DNA of 64,000 bases from VAZQ01 sp963739175. GTDB taxonomy: Bacteria; Pseudomonadota; Alphaproteobacteria; Rhizobiales; Xanthobacteraceae. Positions 42,880-53,384 of the stretch are shown piece by piece. A program made the position numbers and the translations under genes. The notes beneath the pieces were generated by a model, which had not been told where the DNA came from, ran no database searches, and was given only the letters and a program-made list of their open reading frames with translations. The stretch's first letter is position 1; each line of letters opens with the position of its first letter. The DNA is taken from assembly GCA_963739175.1 (NCBI GenBank), contig CAVTZH010000009.1, positions 372,001-436,000 of the forward strand, in the 5' to 3' direction.

Positions 42880-45621
42880 TCAACCTTTGGCGGCGGATTT
42901 GGCCTTGAGGGCGTAGAGCGCCTCCAGCGCCTCGCGCGGCGACAGCTCGTCGGGATTGATCGCCGCCAGCGCGGCGACGACTTCCGCCAGCGCCGTGTCG
43001 ATCGTCGGCTTGGCGGATGTCGGCGGCGCCGTTGCCGCAAACAGCGGCAGGTCGTCGAAGCCGGGCGGCGTGGCGCGGTCTTCGGCTTCGAGCTTGGCGA
43101 GCACGAGCTTGGCGCGCTCGATCACGCTCGCCGGCAGGCCGGCCAGCTTCGCGACCTGGATGCCGTAGCTGCGATCGGCGGCGCCCGGCACCACCTCGTG
43201 CAGGAACACGACCTCGCCCTGCCATTCCTTGACGCGCACGGTCGAGTTGAACAGCCGCGGCAGCTTGGTCGACAGCACCGTCAGCTCATGGAAGTGCGTC
43301 GCGAACAACGCGCGGCAGCGGTTGGCGGCATGCAGGTGCTCGATCGTGGCCCAGGCGATCGAGAGGCCGTCGAAGGTCGCGGTGCCGCGGCCGATCTCGT
43401 CGAGGATGACGAGCGAGCGTTCGCCGGCCTGATTGAGGATCGCGGCGGTCTCGACCATCTCCACCATGAACGTGGAGCGCCCGCGCGCGAGATCGTCGGC
43501 GGCGCCGACGCGTGAAAAGAGGCGGTCGACCACGCCGATCCTGGCGCGCCGCGCCGGCACGAAACTCCCCATCTGCGCCATGATCGCGATCAGCGCGTTC
43601 TGGCGCAGGAACGTCGACTTGCCCGCCATGTTGGGGCCGGTGAGCAGGCAGATGCGGCCCGCCGCCCTGCTGCGGGAGCGGGGAGAGAGATCGCAGTCGT
43701 TGGCCACGAACGGACCGCCGTCGGTGACAGCGCCTGCTCCACCACCGGATGCCGCCCGCCTTCGATGACGAAGTCGTGCGAGCCGTCGACCTCGGGCCGC
43801 ACATAGTCCTGCTCGACCGCGAGCTGCGCGAGCGCGGCGGCGACGTCGAGCGAGGCCAGCGCGTCCGCCGCTTCCTTGATCGGGCTCGTCGCGGCGGTCA
43901 CTTGCGCCGCCAGCCGCTCGAAGGTCGCAAGCTCGATGCCGAGCGCGCGGTCGGCGGCGCTGACGATCTTGGACTTCCAGCTCGCCCAGCTCGGTGCTGG
44001 TGAAGCGGACCTGGCCCGCCATCGTCATGCGGTGGATGAAGGTCGCGTTCAGCGGCGGCTGCCGAAGCTTCTCGGCGTGCTGCGACGGCACCTCGACGAA
44101 ATAGCCGAGCTGGTTGTTGTGCTTCACCTTCAGCGTGCGCACGCCGGTCTCGCCGGCGTAACGGGCCTCCAGCGCGGCGATCACCTCGCGGGTGCCTTTG
44201 CGCAGCGCGCGCGCTTCATCGAGCGCGGCGTCGTAGCCGGCCCGCACGAAACCGCCGTCGCGCTTGAACAGCGGCAGCTCGTCGTCGAGCGCCGCGGTCA
44301 GCTCGCGCGCGATCGCGGCGTCGGGCCCTCGCAACGCGGTCGCGGCTTCTTGCACTTGAAGCGGCACGGCGCCGCCGGCGGTCAGCTCGGCAGCGAGGCT
44401 TGCCGCCGCCTCGATGCCGTCGCGGATCGCGGCGAGGTCGCGCGGGCCGCCGCGGCCGACGACCAGGCGGGACAGCGAGCGGGCAATGTCGGGCGCGCCC
44501 TTCAGCTTGGCGCGCATCGAACTGCGCAGGCCCGTCTCGGCAACGAAATGCGCCACCGCATCGTGGCGCTCACCGATCGCTGCCGGGTCGGTCAACGGCG
44601 CGGCGAGGCGTTGCGAGAGGAGCCGCGAGCCGGCCGCGGTCACGGTGCGGTCGATGGCGGCGAGCAGCGAGCCGCGCCGCTCGCCGCCGAGCGTGCGGAT
44701 CAGCTCGAGATTGCTGCGGGTGGCGAGATCGAGCGCCAGCGTCGCGCCTTCGGCCTCGCGAACCGGCGGCGACAGCGGCGGGCGCTGGCCGAGCTGCGTG
44801 CGTTCCACATAGGTGATGCAGGCGGCGGCCGCGGTCAGCTCCAGCCGCGAGAGCGCGCCGAACGCATCCGAGGTGGCGACCGAGAAGTACGACGCCAGCC
44901 GCCGCTCGGCGGTCGCGCCGTCGAACACGTCGCGGGTGAGCGGCGTCACCGCCGGCAACGAGCGCAGGAACGGCGCGAGGTCCGTATCCGAATAGAGCGC
45001 GTCGGAGACGATGATCTCGCTCGGCTCAAGCCGCGCCAGCTCGGCGGCGAGGCCGGCACGGTCGCATTCGGCAATGCGAAACTCGCCGGTGGAAATATCG
45101 ATCCAGGCGAGCGCGAAGCGGCTCGCCTCATCCGTGGACGACACGCGCGCGCGGGCGAGCGCCAGCAGATAGTTGTTGCGGCGCGCGTCGAGCAGCGTGT
45201 CCTCGGTCAGCGTGCCGGGCGTCACCAGGCGGACGACGTCGCGCTTCACCACGCTCTTTGAGCCGCGCTTGCGCGCCAGCGCCGGGTCTTCCATCTGCTC
45301 GCACACCGCCACGCGGTGGCCCTGCGCGATCAGGCGATGGAGATATTCGTCGGCGCGGATGACCGGGACGCCGCACATCGGGATGTCGCGGCCGAGATGC
45401 TTGCCGCGCTTGGTGAGCACGATGCCGAGCGCGCGCGCGGCGATTTCGGCGTCCTCGAAGAACAGCTCGTAGAAGTCGCCCATCCGGTAGAACAGCAGGC
45501 AATCCGGATTGGCGGCCTTGATCTCGATATACTGTTCCATGACCGGGGTAGCGCGGCCGGCCGCCTCCGCTGGCGGATCGGACGCAAAACCGGACGGAGG
45601 CAGGGAACGCGCGGCATCCAT
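42880..45621 (-). CDS. mutS: DNA mismatch repair protein MutS, two compensating frame breaks
   Basis: Mismatch-binding domain: TPVMEQYIEIKAANPDCLLF, RMGDFYELFFEDAEIAARAL (the Phe-x-Glu that probes mismatches lies here). Clamp and lever follow to TSTELGELE, where a shift near 43977 occurs; the other frame gives KIVSAADRALGIELATFERL and DYVRPEVDGSHDFVIEGGRH, and near 43730 the original frame resumes. ATPase: Walker A GPNMAGKSTFLRQNALIAIM, GVVDRLFSRVGAADDLARGR, Walker B LVILDEIGRGTATFDGLSIA and the ATHFHELTVL His. A complete MutS of about 913 residues is implied, and the two shifts cancel out, which favours sequencing error. Confidence 0.95.
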   Translation of the reverse strand: MDAARSLPPSGFASDPPAEAAGRATPVMEQYIEIKAANPDCLLFYRMGDFYELFFEDAEIAARALGIVLTKRGKHLGRDIPMCGVPVIRADEYLHRLIAQGHRVAVCEQMEDPALARKRGSKSVVKRDVVRLVTPGTLTEDTLLDARRNNYLLALARARVSSTDEASRFALAWIDISTGEFRIAECDRAGLAAELARLEPSEIIVSDALYSDTDLAPFLRSLPAVTPLTRDVFDGATAERRLASYFSVATSDAFGALSRLELTAAAACITYVERTQLGQRPPLSPPVREAEGATLALDLATRSNLELIRTLGGERRGSLLAAIDRTVTAAGSRLLSQRLAAPLTDPAAIGERHDAVAHFVAETGLRSSMRAKLKGAPDIARSLSRLVVGRGGPRDLAAIRDGIEAAASLAAELTAGGAVPLQVQEAATALRGPDAAIARELTAALDDELPLFKRDGGFVRAGYDAALDEARALRKGTREVIAALEARYAGETGVRTLKVKHNNQLGYFVEVPSQHAEKLRQPPLNATFIHRMTMAGQVRFTSTELGELEVQDRQRRRPRARHRACDLRAAGGASDRRDEPDQGSGGRAGLARRRRRARAARGRAGLCAARGRRLARLRHRRRAASGGGAGAVTDGGPFVANDCDLSPRSRSRAAGRICLLTGPNMAGKSTFLRQNALIAIMAQMGSFVPARRARIGVVDRLFSRVGAADDLARGRSTFMVEMVETAAILNQAGERSLVILDEIGRGTATFDGLSIAWATIEHLHAANRCRALFATHFHELTVLSTKLPRLFNSTVRVKEWQGEVVFLHEVVPGAADRSYGIQVAKLAGLPASVIERAKLVLAKLEAEDRATPPGFDDLPLFAATAPPTSAKPTIDTALAEVVAALAAINPDELSPREALEALYALKAKSAAKG

Positions 45622-45726
45622 GGGGCCGCGACGCTAGCAGATGGCACTTTGCCCGTCATTGGTGGCTTGACCTGCGCATGGATTGTCCTGCGAATAACAT
45701 GTGCATGGATCGTGGGAGGACGGCCG

Positions 45727-46686
45727 ATGAAGTCCCTGCATGTCGCATTGCTCGCGGTTTTGGCCGGCGTGTTGCCCGCCGCCGCGCAGGACTGGCCGGC
45801 AAAGCCGGTCCGGATCGTCGTACCGTTCGCGGCCGGATCGACGCCCGACATCATCATGCGGCTGATCGGCGAGCGGCTGCAGACGAAGACCAAGCAGTCG
45901 TTCGTGGTCGACAACCGGCCGGGTGCCAGCGGCAATCTCGGAACCGACGCGGTCGCCAAGGCCGCGCCCGACGGCACCACCATCGGGATCAGTCTGCTCG
46001 GCCCGCTCGGGCTCAACACGCTGCTGTTCGCGAAGATGCCCTACGACCCGTTCACCGACCTGGCGCTGGTGACGCGGCTGACCGACATGCCGAGCGTGCT
46101 CGCGGTCAACGCCGACGTGCCGGTGCGCAGCACCGCCGAGCTGGTCGCGCTGCTCAAGCGCGCGCCCGGCAAGTTCAACTACGGCTCGATCGGCAACGGC
46201 TCGTTGTCGCATCTCGCGATGGAGGCGATTGCGCTCAAGAGCGGCACGCAGCTCGTGCATATTCCGTACGGCTCGTCGCCGCAGGCGGTGACGGCGCTGA
46301 TCCGCGGCGACGTGCAGATCGTCTGCCTGCCGGCGGTCTCTGTCATGTCTCAGGTCCACACCGGAAAGGTGAGGGCGCTCGCGGTCACCTCGCAGAAGCG
46401 CTCGCCGCTGCTGCCGGAGATACCGGCGCTGAACGAGGCCGGCATCGACGTCGAAGCCAATGCCTGGAACGGGCTGATCGCCCCGGGGAAGACGCCGGAC
46501 GCGCTGATCGCCGCGATCGCGCGCGAGGTCAACGAGGCGCTGCGCGACGGCGGCATCCGCGAGAAGCTCACCGGGCAATACATGGAGCCGCTCGGCACGT
46601 CGCCGGCCGAGTTCAAGGCGTTCGTCGAAGCCGAGATGCGGCGCTGGACCCCGGTGGTCCAGGCCGCGAAGATCAAGCCGAACTAA
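45727..46686 (+). CDS. Bug/TctC-type periplasmic receptor 6 (319 aa)
   Basis: ATG 45727 follows GTGGGAGGACGGCCG. Signal peptide MKSLHVALLAVLAGVLPAAA, then the canonical core QDWPAKPVRIVVPFAAGSTP, FVVDNRPGASGNLGTDAVAK, TTIGISLLGPLG, NYGSIGNGSLSHLAMEAIAL and LPEIPALNEAGIDVEANAWN. It is complete and should be a working periplasmic binder. It starts the catabolic region and is 65 bases from the opposing amidohydrolase stop; substrate unknown, possibly an aromatic acid by context. Confidence 0.92.
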   Translation: MKSLHVALLAVLAGVLPAAAQDWPAKPVRIVVPFAAGSTPDIIMRLIGERLQTKTKQSFVVDNRPGASGNLGTDAVAKAAPDGTTIGISLLGPLGLNTLLFAKMPYDPFTDLALVTRLTDMPSVLAVNADVPVRSTAELVALLKRAPGKFNYGSIGNGSLSHLAMEAIALKSGTQLVHIPYGSSPQAVTALIRGDVQIVCLPAVSVMSQVHTGKVRALAVTSQKRSPLLPEIPALNEAGIDVEANAWNGLIAPGKTPDALIAAIAREVNEALRDGGIREKLTGQYMEPLGTSPAEFKAFVEAEMRRWTPVVQAAKIKPN

Positions 46687-46700
46687 CGATCATCATGAGC

Positions 46701-46740
46701 ATGGATCCCGGATAGCCGCTGCGCGGCTTCCGGGATGACG
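46701..46740. repeat. GGATCCCGG palindromic repeat
   Basis: GGATCCCGGATAGCCGC and GCGGCTTCCGGGATGAC are inverted around TGC, between converging genes. It belongs to the dispersed short palindromes common in this genome group and could act as a two-way terminator. Confidence 0.6.
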
Positions 46741-46751
46741 GCCACGGGCCG

Positions 46752-47774
46752 TCACTTCACCAGCTTCACGCCGGTGACCTTTTCCAGGTTCTTGTAGTCG
46801 ATCGCCTCGCGGTCGGCCTTCGGGATGTTGAGCGAGTCGAGGATGCGCAGCGTCTCGCGCGGATACATCTTGCCGCCTTCCGGATCGAACGGGCAGTCGG
46901 AGGCGAACACGATCTTCTCGAGCGGATAGAACTCGAGGCCGCACTTGGTCGCCGGCTCGCCGCCGAACACCGCGGTGTCGGCCCAGAAATCCTGCTTGAA
47001 GTAGTCGAGCGGGCGCTTCTTGAGGCTCTTGCGCAGCCCGACATAGTCCTCATCCGAAGTGCGCGAGCCCATCACGTCGTTGCCCGGCCCGAGCCGGCCT
47101 TCGAGCATCGGCACGATGCCGCCGAAGTGATGGGTGATGATCTTGAGGTTGGGGAAGTCGTCCATGATCTTGGAGTACACCAGCCGCGTCATGGTGCAGG
47201 CGGTCTCATACGACCAGCCGAGCGTCCACCAGATCTCGTAGAGCGACTTCTTCTCGTGCAGCGGATAGTCCGATGTATCGGCGCCGCGCGCCGGATGAAT
47301 CCATATCGGCTTGCCAAGCTCGTTCATCTTTTTCCAGAACGGCCGGTACTCGGGCAGGTCGATCGGCTTGCCGAGCACGTTGGTGTAAATCTGCACGCCG
47401 AGCGCGCCGTTCTTGATCGCGCGCTCCGCTTCGCCCACGCCGGCGTCGGATGAGCCGAGCGCAACCTGCGCAACCCAGCCCGGGAAGTGGTCCTTCTCCT
47501 TCGCGCACAGCTCGGCGAAGCCGTCGTTGCAGAGACGGATCATCTCGTCGATCTGCTGCGGCGTCTTGCAGAAGCTCTCGAATGGCGGCTGCGGGTAGGA
47601 GAGGATCTGCTGATAGTCCTTGTGCCCGTCGATGATCGACTTGCGGAAATCGAGATCGTAGAGCGCCGGCAGTGACCGCACGCGCTTGCCCATGTCCTTG
47701 TAGTCGCCGGCAATCTCGATCAGCTTGTCGAAGAATTGCTTCGGAAAGAAATGCGTGTAGGCGTCGATACGCAT
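46752..47774 (-). CDS. Amidohydrolase_2 (ACMSD-like) family protein (340 aa)
   Basis: ATG at 47774 with GGAG nine bases upstream gives MRIDAYTHFFPKQFFDKLIE. The TIM-barrel family of decarboxylases and hydratases normally opens with H-x-H; here it is Y-T-H, so the first metal-binding His is replaced. Other sites are intact: PIWIHPARGADTSD, LKIITHHFGGIVPM, and the Asp in IVFASDCPFDPEGGKMYPR. Members decarboxylate or hydrate aromatic and unsaturated acids (ACMS, gamma-resorcylate, oxalomesaconate). It could supply the hydratase step missing from the nearby lig cluster, but the sequence does not prove that. It is transcribed alone, opposite to the flanking Bug genes. Confidence 0.8.
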   Translation of the reverse strand: MRIDAYTHFFPKQFFDKLIEIAGDYKDMGKRVRSLPALYDLDFRKSIIDGHKDYQQILSYPQPPFESFCKTPQQIDEMIRLCNDGFAELCAKEKDHFPGWVAQVALGSSDAGVGEAERAIKNGALGVQIYTNVLGKPIDLPEYRPFWKKMNELGKPIWIHPARGADTSDYPLHEKKSLYEIWWTLGWSYETACTMTRLVYSKIMDDFPNLKIITHHFGGIVPMLEGRLGPGNDVMGSRTSDEDYVGLRKSLKKRPLDYFKQDFWADTAVFGGEPATKCGLEFYPLEKIVFASDCPFDPEGGKMYPRETLRILDSLNIPKADREAIDYKNLEKVTGVKLVK

Positions 47775-47985
47775 GGGGGCGATGCTCCGGGTTTTGGCGT
47801 CGGCTTGAACCGCTCGTTTCAATGGGGCCGGGCTGGGAAGCGCGGCGGTAGGTCGCGCGTTGTTAGCTTGTCGGGCCGCCCCTGTCCATCATAGGAGGGC
47901 CCGGTAACCCTGCGGCGCAGCGCGCCTTTTACAGGGACCTCGGCTGCGCTAGCGTGCGTCTCGACAACGAATTCAGGGAGGAACT

Positions 47986-48970
47986 ATGCAACGATTTGGC
48001 AAGGCGCTTTGCGCGCTCGTGGCCGGCCTTGTGGTCACCACCTCCCTCGCATCTTGGGCGCCCGCCCAAGCGCAATCCCAGAGCTGGCCGCAGCGGACGG
48101 TCCGCTTCATTGTGTCGCTCGGCCCCGGCAGCGGCGCCGATATCGCCGCGCGTCTGATCGCCGACAAGCTGACCGCGAAATGGAAGCAGCCGGTCGTGGT
48201 CGAGAACCGCCCCGGCGGCGACGCCGTCATCGCCATCAACGCCTTTATCGGTGCCAAGGACGATCACACGCTGCTCTACACGCCGACCTCGTCGTTCACC
48301 GCGCATCCGTTCCTGATGGCGAAGATGCCGTACGACCCGAACGATCTCGGGCCGATCGCGCGCGTCTCGAACACGCTGGTCGGCCTGGTCGTCACGCCGT
48401 CGTTGAAGATCGACACCGTCAAGGACCTCGTCGCGCAGATCAAAGCGCAGTCCGGCAAGCTGAACTATGCGACCGCGACCGGGATGACCGACGTGATCTT
48501 CGACGGCTATTTCAAGAGCGCGGGCCTGAACATCACGCGCGTGCCGTATCGCGACGTGGTGGGGCCGATCACCGATGTCAGCGAAGGCCGCATCCAGGCC
48601 TATGTCGGCGCGCTCGCGATCGTGCAGCCGCACATCCAGTCCGGCCGGGTCAAGCTGATCGCCATCACCAACAGCCAGCGCGCGCCGACGCAGAAGGACA
48701 CGCCGACGATAGCGCGAGGCAGGCTTCCCCGCGCTGACCTTCGACGGCCTCATCGGCCTGTTCGGCCCGCGCGACATGCCGGCGGCGGTGCGCGACCGCA
48801 TCGCGGCCGACGTCAAGGAAGCGGTCTCCGACCCGACGGTCTCGGCGCGGCTCACCTCGACCGGCCAGGTGGTCAGCCCCGGCACCGGCGCGGATTTCAA
48901 GAAATCGATGGACGAGCAGAGCGCCAAGCTTGGCGCGATCGTGAAGCAGCTCGGGCTCAAGCCGCAGTAG
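47986..48970 (+). CDS. Bug/TctC-type periplasmic receptor 7, one frame break
   Basis: AGGGAGGAACT precedes ATG 47986. Signal peptide MQRFGKALCALVAGLVVTTS, cut near AQAQSQSWP; core QRTVRFIVSLGPGSGADIAA, WKQPVVVENRPGGDAVIAIN, MAKMPYDPNDLGPIARVSNT. One extra C near 48712 breaks the frame (expected TIAEAGFPALTFDGLIGLFG); it resumes through MPAAVRDRIAADVKEAVSDP to the stop at 48970. Repaired length 327. Its last 14 bases overlap the end of the converging thioesterase gene. Probably brings the substrate of the neighbouring aromatic cluster. Confidence 0.88.
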
Positions 48971-49421
48971 CTTTGAATTTGGCTACGACGTCGTCCGGCA
49001 TTGCCTGCGCGCGCAGGCCGCCCGGACGCGTCGGGTCGCGCGTCACCCAGCAGCGGGTCTCGTTGCCTTCGACCGCGAGCGCGCCGGCGAGCGTGAGCTT
49101 GTGCTGGATGGCGAAGCTCGAACGGCCGATCCGGATGAACGCGGACTCGATCTCGACATCATCGCCGTAGCGCGTCGGGAGCAGAAAACGCGCCTCCGTC
49201 GCCACCGACGGGAACCCGCCGAGACCGTGCTGCTTGTTGAGGGTGATTTTCTTCACGCCAAGCGCCCCCTCGATCAGGAGTTCGGTCGAGTGGTTGAACA
49301 TTGCGAAATAGCGTGGATAGAAAACGATGCCGGCGGGATCGCAATCGCCCCACTCGATGCGGAGGGTGCGGCGGATGCTGAACATTCGGGGATGGCTCTC
49401 GGGCATTGACGGCAGTGGCAT
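48957..49421 (-). CDS. Acyl-CoA thioesterase, 4-hydroxybenzoyl-CoA thioesterase type (154 aa)
   Basis: A single hotdog domain: RRTLRIEWGDCDPAGIVFYP with the catalytic Asp of the DCDPAGIVFYPRYF motif that defines the 4-hydroxybenzoyl-CoA thioesterase branch, then VATEARFLLPTRYGDDVEIE and FIRIGRSSFAIQHKLTLAGA. It releases free acids from aromatic or short acyl-CoA. Three ATGs are possible (49421, 49406, 49385); the first has GCGGGG upstream. It is divergent from the CoA-transferase genes, with only 54 bases between starts, so the two sides share a control region and probably a pathway. Confidence 0.87.
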   Translation of the reverse strand: MPLPSMPESHPRMFSIRRTLRIEWGDCDPAGIVFYPRYFAMFNHSTELLIEGALGVKKITLNKQHGLGGFPSVATEARFLLPTRYGDDVEIESAFIRIGRSSFAIQHKLTLAGALAVEGNETRCWVTRDPTRPGGLRAQAMPDDVVAKFKATAA

Positions 49422-49475
49422 TTGACCCCGCCAATGGCCCCCCGTAAATACGCCGCAGTCAATGGGACTTGTCCG

Positions 49476-50337
49476 ATGGCGCGTTTCCTGTCGCTTGCCG
49501 AGGCCGTGCAATCGAATGTGCGGGACGGCGACACCGTCGCCATGGAGGGATTCACCCACCTGATCCCCCATGCCGCCGGCCACGAGATCATCCGCCAGCA
49601 GCGCAAGCGCCTGACGCTCATTCGGATGACGCCGGACCTGATCTACGACCAGCTCATCGGCATGGGCTGCGTCGACAAGGTGGTGTTCTCCTGGGGCGGC
49701 AATCCCGGCGTCGGCTCGCTGCACCGCTTTCGTGACGCGGTGGAGAACAACTGGCCGCAGCCGCTCGCGATCGAGGAGCATTCCCACGCCGCCATGGCCA
49801 ACGCCTACGAGGCCGGCGCCGCCGGCCTGCCGCTGGCGGTCTTCCGCGGCTACATCGGCGTCGACCTGCCGAAGGTCAATCCGAAGATCAAGTCCATCAC
49901 CTGTCCGTTCACCGGCGAGCAGCTTGCCGCCGTGCCGTCGCACCGTCCTGATGTGGCGGTCATCCATGCGCTGCGCGCCGACCGCGAAGGCAACGTGATG
50001 CTCGAAGGCATCGTCGGCGTGCAGAAGGAAGCGGTGCTCGCCGCCAAGCGCTCGATCGTCACGGTCGAGGAGGTGGTCGACGATTTCGGCCCGCGCAACC
50101 TCAACGCGGTGATCCTGCCGCACTGGACCGTCGGCGCGGTCGCGACCGTGCCGGGCGGCGCTTATCCCTCCTATGCACAGGGCTACTACAAGCGCGACAA
50201 CGCCTTCTACATCGCCTGGGACAAGATCGCGCGCGAGCGCAAGTCGTTCCTGGCCTGGATGAAGGAGAACGTGCTCGACGCAGGGGCCGGAAGCCTTCGC
50301 CGCGCATGTGCGCCGCCTCAACGCGAAGGCAGCCTGA
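49476..50337 (+). CDS. CoA-transferase family I, alpha subunit, one frame break
   Basis: Starting MARFLSLAEAVQSNVRDGDT, the protein has VAMEGFTHLIPHAAGHEIIR, the GxGGF-like loop region VDKVVFSWGGNPGVGS and AAVPSHRPDVAVIHALRADR, EGNVMLEGIVGVQKEAVLAA. This resembles 3-oxoadipate (PcaI) and glutaconate (GctA) CoA-transferase alpha subunits. One extra G near 50284 breaks the end; in the repaired frame it closes as FAAHVRRLNAKAA with a TGA overlapping the next ATG. Without repair it would appear fused to the beta subunit. It moves CoA between acyl-CoA and a dicarboxylic acid; the acid is not known. Confidence 0.85.
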
Positions 50338-51110
50338 TGGCCGACTACAAGCCCAACGAGATGATGACCATCGCCGCTGCGCGGGCGTTGCGCAACGACG
50401 ACGTCTGCTTTGTCGGCATCGGCATGCCGTCGGCGGCCTCGAACGTGGCGCGGCTCACGCATGCGCCCGGCATCACGCTGATCTACGAATCCGGCACCAT
50501 CGCCACCAAGCCCGACGTGCTGCCGCTCTCGATCGGCGACGGCGAATTGTGCTCGACCGCGCTGACCACGGTGTCGGTGCCGGAGATGTTCCGTTACTGG
50601 CTGCAAGGCGGCCGCGTGACGGTGGGCTTCCTCGGCGGCGCGCAGATCGACCGCTTCGCCAATCTCAACACCACGGTGGTCGGCGCCTATGACAAGCCGA
50701 AGGTGCGGCTGCCGGGCGGCGGCGGCGCGCCGGAGATCGCCTCGGCCTGCGGCGAGATCTTCATCATCATGGCGCAGTCGAAGCGAAGCTTTGCGGCGAA
50801 GCTCGATTTCATCACCTCGATGGGCCACGGCGAGGGCGGCGATCATCGCGCCCGGCTGGGCCTCAAGACCAAGGGCCCGACCAAGCTGGTCACCGACCTC
50901 TGCATCTTCGAGCCCGATCCGCAGTCGAAGGAAATGACGGTGACGTCGATCCATCCCGGCGTCACCCGCGACCAGATCGACGACAACACCGGCTGGCCGG
51001 TGCGCTACGCCGCCAATGTGATCGAGACCAAGCCGCCGACCGCGGACGAGCTGAAGGTCCTGCGCGACATCCACGCCCGCACCGCGCGCGCCCACGGCAA
51101 TGTGGCGTAG
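50337..51110 (+). CDS. CoA-transferase family I, beta subunit (257 aa)
   Basis: ATG 50337 overlaps the alpha subunit's TGA. MADYKPNEMMTIAAARALRN, DDVCFVGIGMPSAASNVARL, then the catalytic Glu in LIYESGTIATKPDVL (the (S)ExG motif), VPEMFRYWLQGGRVTVGFLG and LPGGGGAPEIASACGEIFII, all standard for the beta subunit of this family. Nearest types are 3-oxoadipate and glutaconate CoA-transferases. With the thiolase next to it, it could activate and cleave a 3-oxo dicarboxylic acid, as in the 3-oxoadipate pathway, though the upstream ring-cleavage genes here belong to the 4,5-cleavage route. Confidence 0.88.
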   Translation: MADYKPNEMMTIAAARALRNDDVCFVGIGMPSAASNVARLTHAPGITLIYESGTIATKPDVLPLSIGDGELCSTALTTVSVPEMFRYWLQGGRVTVGFLGGAQIDRFANLNTTVVGAYDKPKVRLPGGGGAPEIASACGEIFIIMAQSKRSFAAKLDFITSMGHGEGGDHRARLGLKTKGPTKLVTDLCIFEPDPQSKEMTVTSIHPGVTRDQIDDNTGWPVRYAANVIETKPPTADELKVLRDIHARTARAHGNVA

Positions 51111-51132
51111 AGCAGTGGCGTAAGGAGAATTC

Positions 51133-52347
<1,215 letters not shown>

Positions 52348-52477
52348 CGTCGCTCGCTCTGCCGACAAATCCTGGAATAATCTTGTACGCGAGCACCCAC
52401 GACCTTTGATTGATTTGACGAACGGCCGCGCATTGTTCCATCAAGCTTCCGCCGGACCTGATTTGGAGACGCTACCC

Positions 52478-53353
52478 GTGGCGATGAGTGCAGGCTACAT
52501 CCCGTTTCACCCGAACCCGTCGAATCCGAAATACAAGCCGCCGGCGGGCGCGGTCGACACCCATTGCCATGTGTTCGGGCCGGAGGCGGTGTTTCCGTTT
52601 GCGCCGAAGCGCAAATACACGCCCTGCGACGCGCCGAAGGAGAAGCTGTTCGCGCTGCGCGACTTCCTCGGCTTCGACAAGAACGTGATCGTGCAGGCGA
52701 CCTGCCACGACACCGACAACCGCGCGCTGGTCGATGCGCTCCTCCATTCCAATGGCAAGGCGAAAGGCATCGCCTTCATCGGCGAGGACATCAGCAATCA
52801 CGAGCTCAGGGAGCTCGACCACGCCGGCGTCAAGGGCGTGCGCTTCAACTTCATCAAGCGGCTGGTCGATTCGACCCCCAGGGACGTGATGCAGCGGATC
52901 GCCACGCGGATCGCCTCGCTCGGCTGGCACATCGTGATCTATTTCGAGCACGCCGATCTCGACGAGATGGGGCCATTCCTGCAGTCGCTGCCGACCACGC
53001 TGGTGTTCGACCACATGGCCTGTCCCAACGTGAAAGAGGGCGTGAACAGCAAGCACTTCCAGAACTGGCTGAAGGCGCTCGACGCGAACAAGAACTGGAT
53101 CACCAAGGTGACCTGCCCGGAACGCTTCACCGTCGCCGGGCCGCCCTATGACGACGTGGTGCCGTTCGCCAAGGCGATCGTCGAGCGCTTCCCGGACCGC
53201 GTGATCTGGGGCACCGACTGGCCGCACCCGAACATGCCGAAGGAGGCGCCCGACGACGGCGTCATCGTCGACATGATCCCGAAGATCGCGGTGACGCCGG
53301 ATCTGCAAAAAAAGCTCCTGATCGACAATCCGATGCGGCTCTATTGGAGTTGA
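52478..53353 (+). CDS. 2-pyrone-4,6-dicarboxylate hydrolase (LigI-like, 291 aa)
   Basis: A GTG at 52478 has GGAG nine bases upstream; ATG 52484 two codons on is the alternative. The protein matches the LigI type of amidohydrolase: FHPNPSNPKYKPPAGAVDTH, DTHCHVFGPEAVFPFAPKRK, NVIVQATCHDTDNRALVDAL, VKGVRFNFIKRLVD, LVFDHMACP and VIWGTDWPHPNMPKEAPDDG with the catalytic Asp. LigI hydrolyses 2-pyrone-4,6-dicarboxylate, the lactone formed by LigABC, to oxalomesaconate. The LigA/B/C-like genes follow within 3 kb on the same strand, which strongly supports the assignment. Confidence 0.9.
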   Translation: MAMSAGYIPFHPNPSNPKYKPPAGAVDTHCHVFGPEAVFPFAPKRKYTPCDAPKEKLFALRDFLGFDKNVIVQATCHDTDNRALVDALLHSNGKAKGIAFIGEDISNHELRELDHAGVKGVRFNFIKRLVDSTPRDVMQRIATRIASLGWHIVIYFEHADLDEMGPFLQSLPTTLVFDHMACPNVKEGVNSKHFQNWLKALDANKNWITKVTCPERFTVAGPPYDDVVPFAKAIVERFPDRVIWGTDWPHPNMPKEAPDDGVIVDMIPKIAVTPDLQKKLLIDNPMRLYWS

Positions 53354-53384
53354 CAGGTCTGGGGCAGAAGAATCGGAGCAGGAT

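Noticed and set aside
49422..51110. Fused alpha-beta CoA-transferase of 562 aa
   Set aside because: The junction (AGAGSLRRACAPPQREGS) is not protein-like; another frame gives a normal alpha C terminus with a TGA overlapping the beta ATG, so one extra G caused the apparent fusion.
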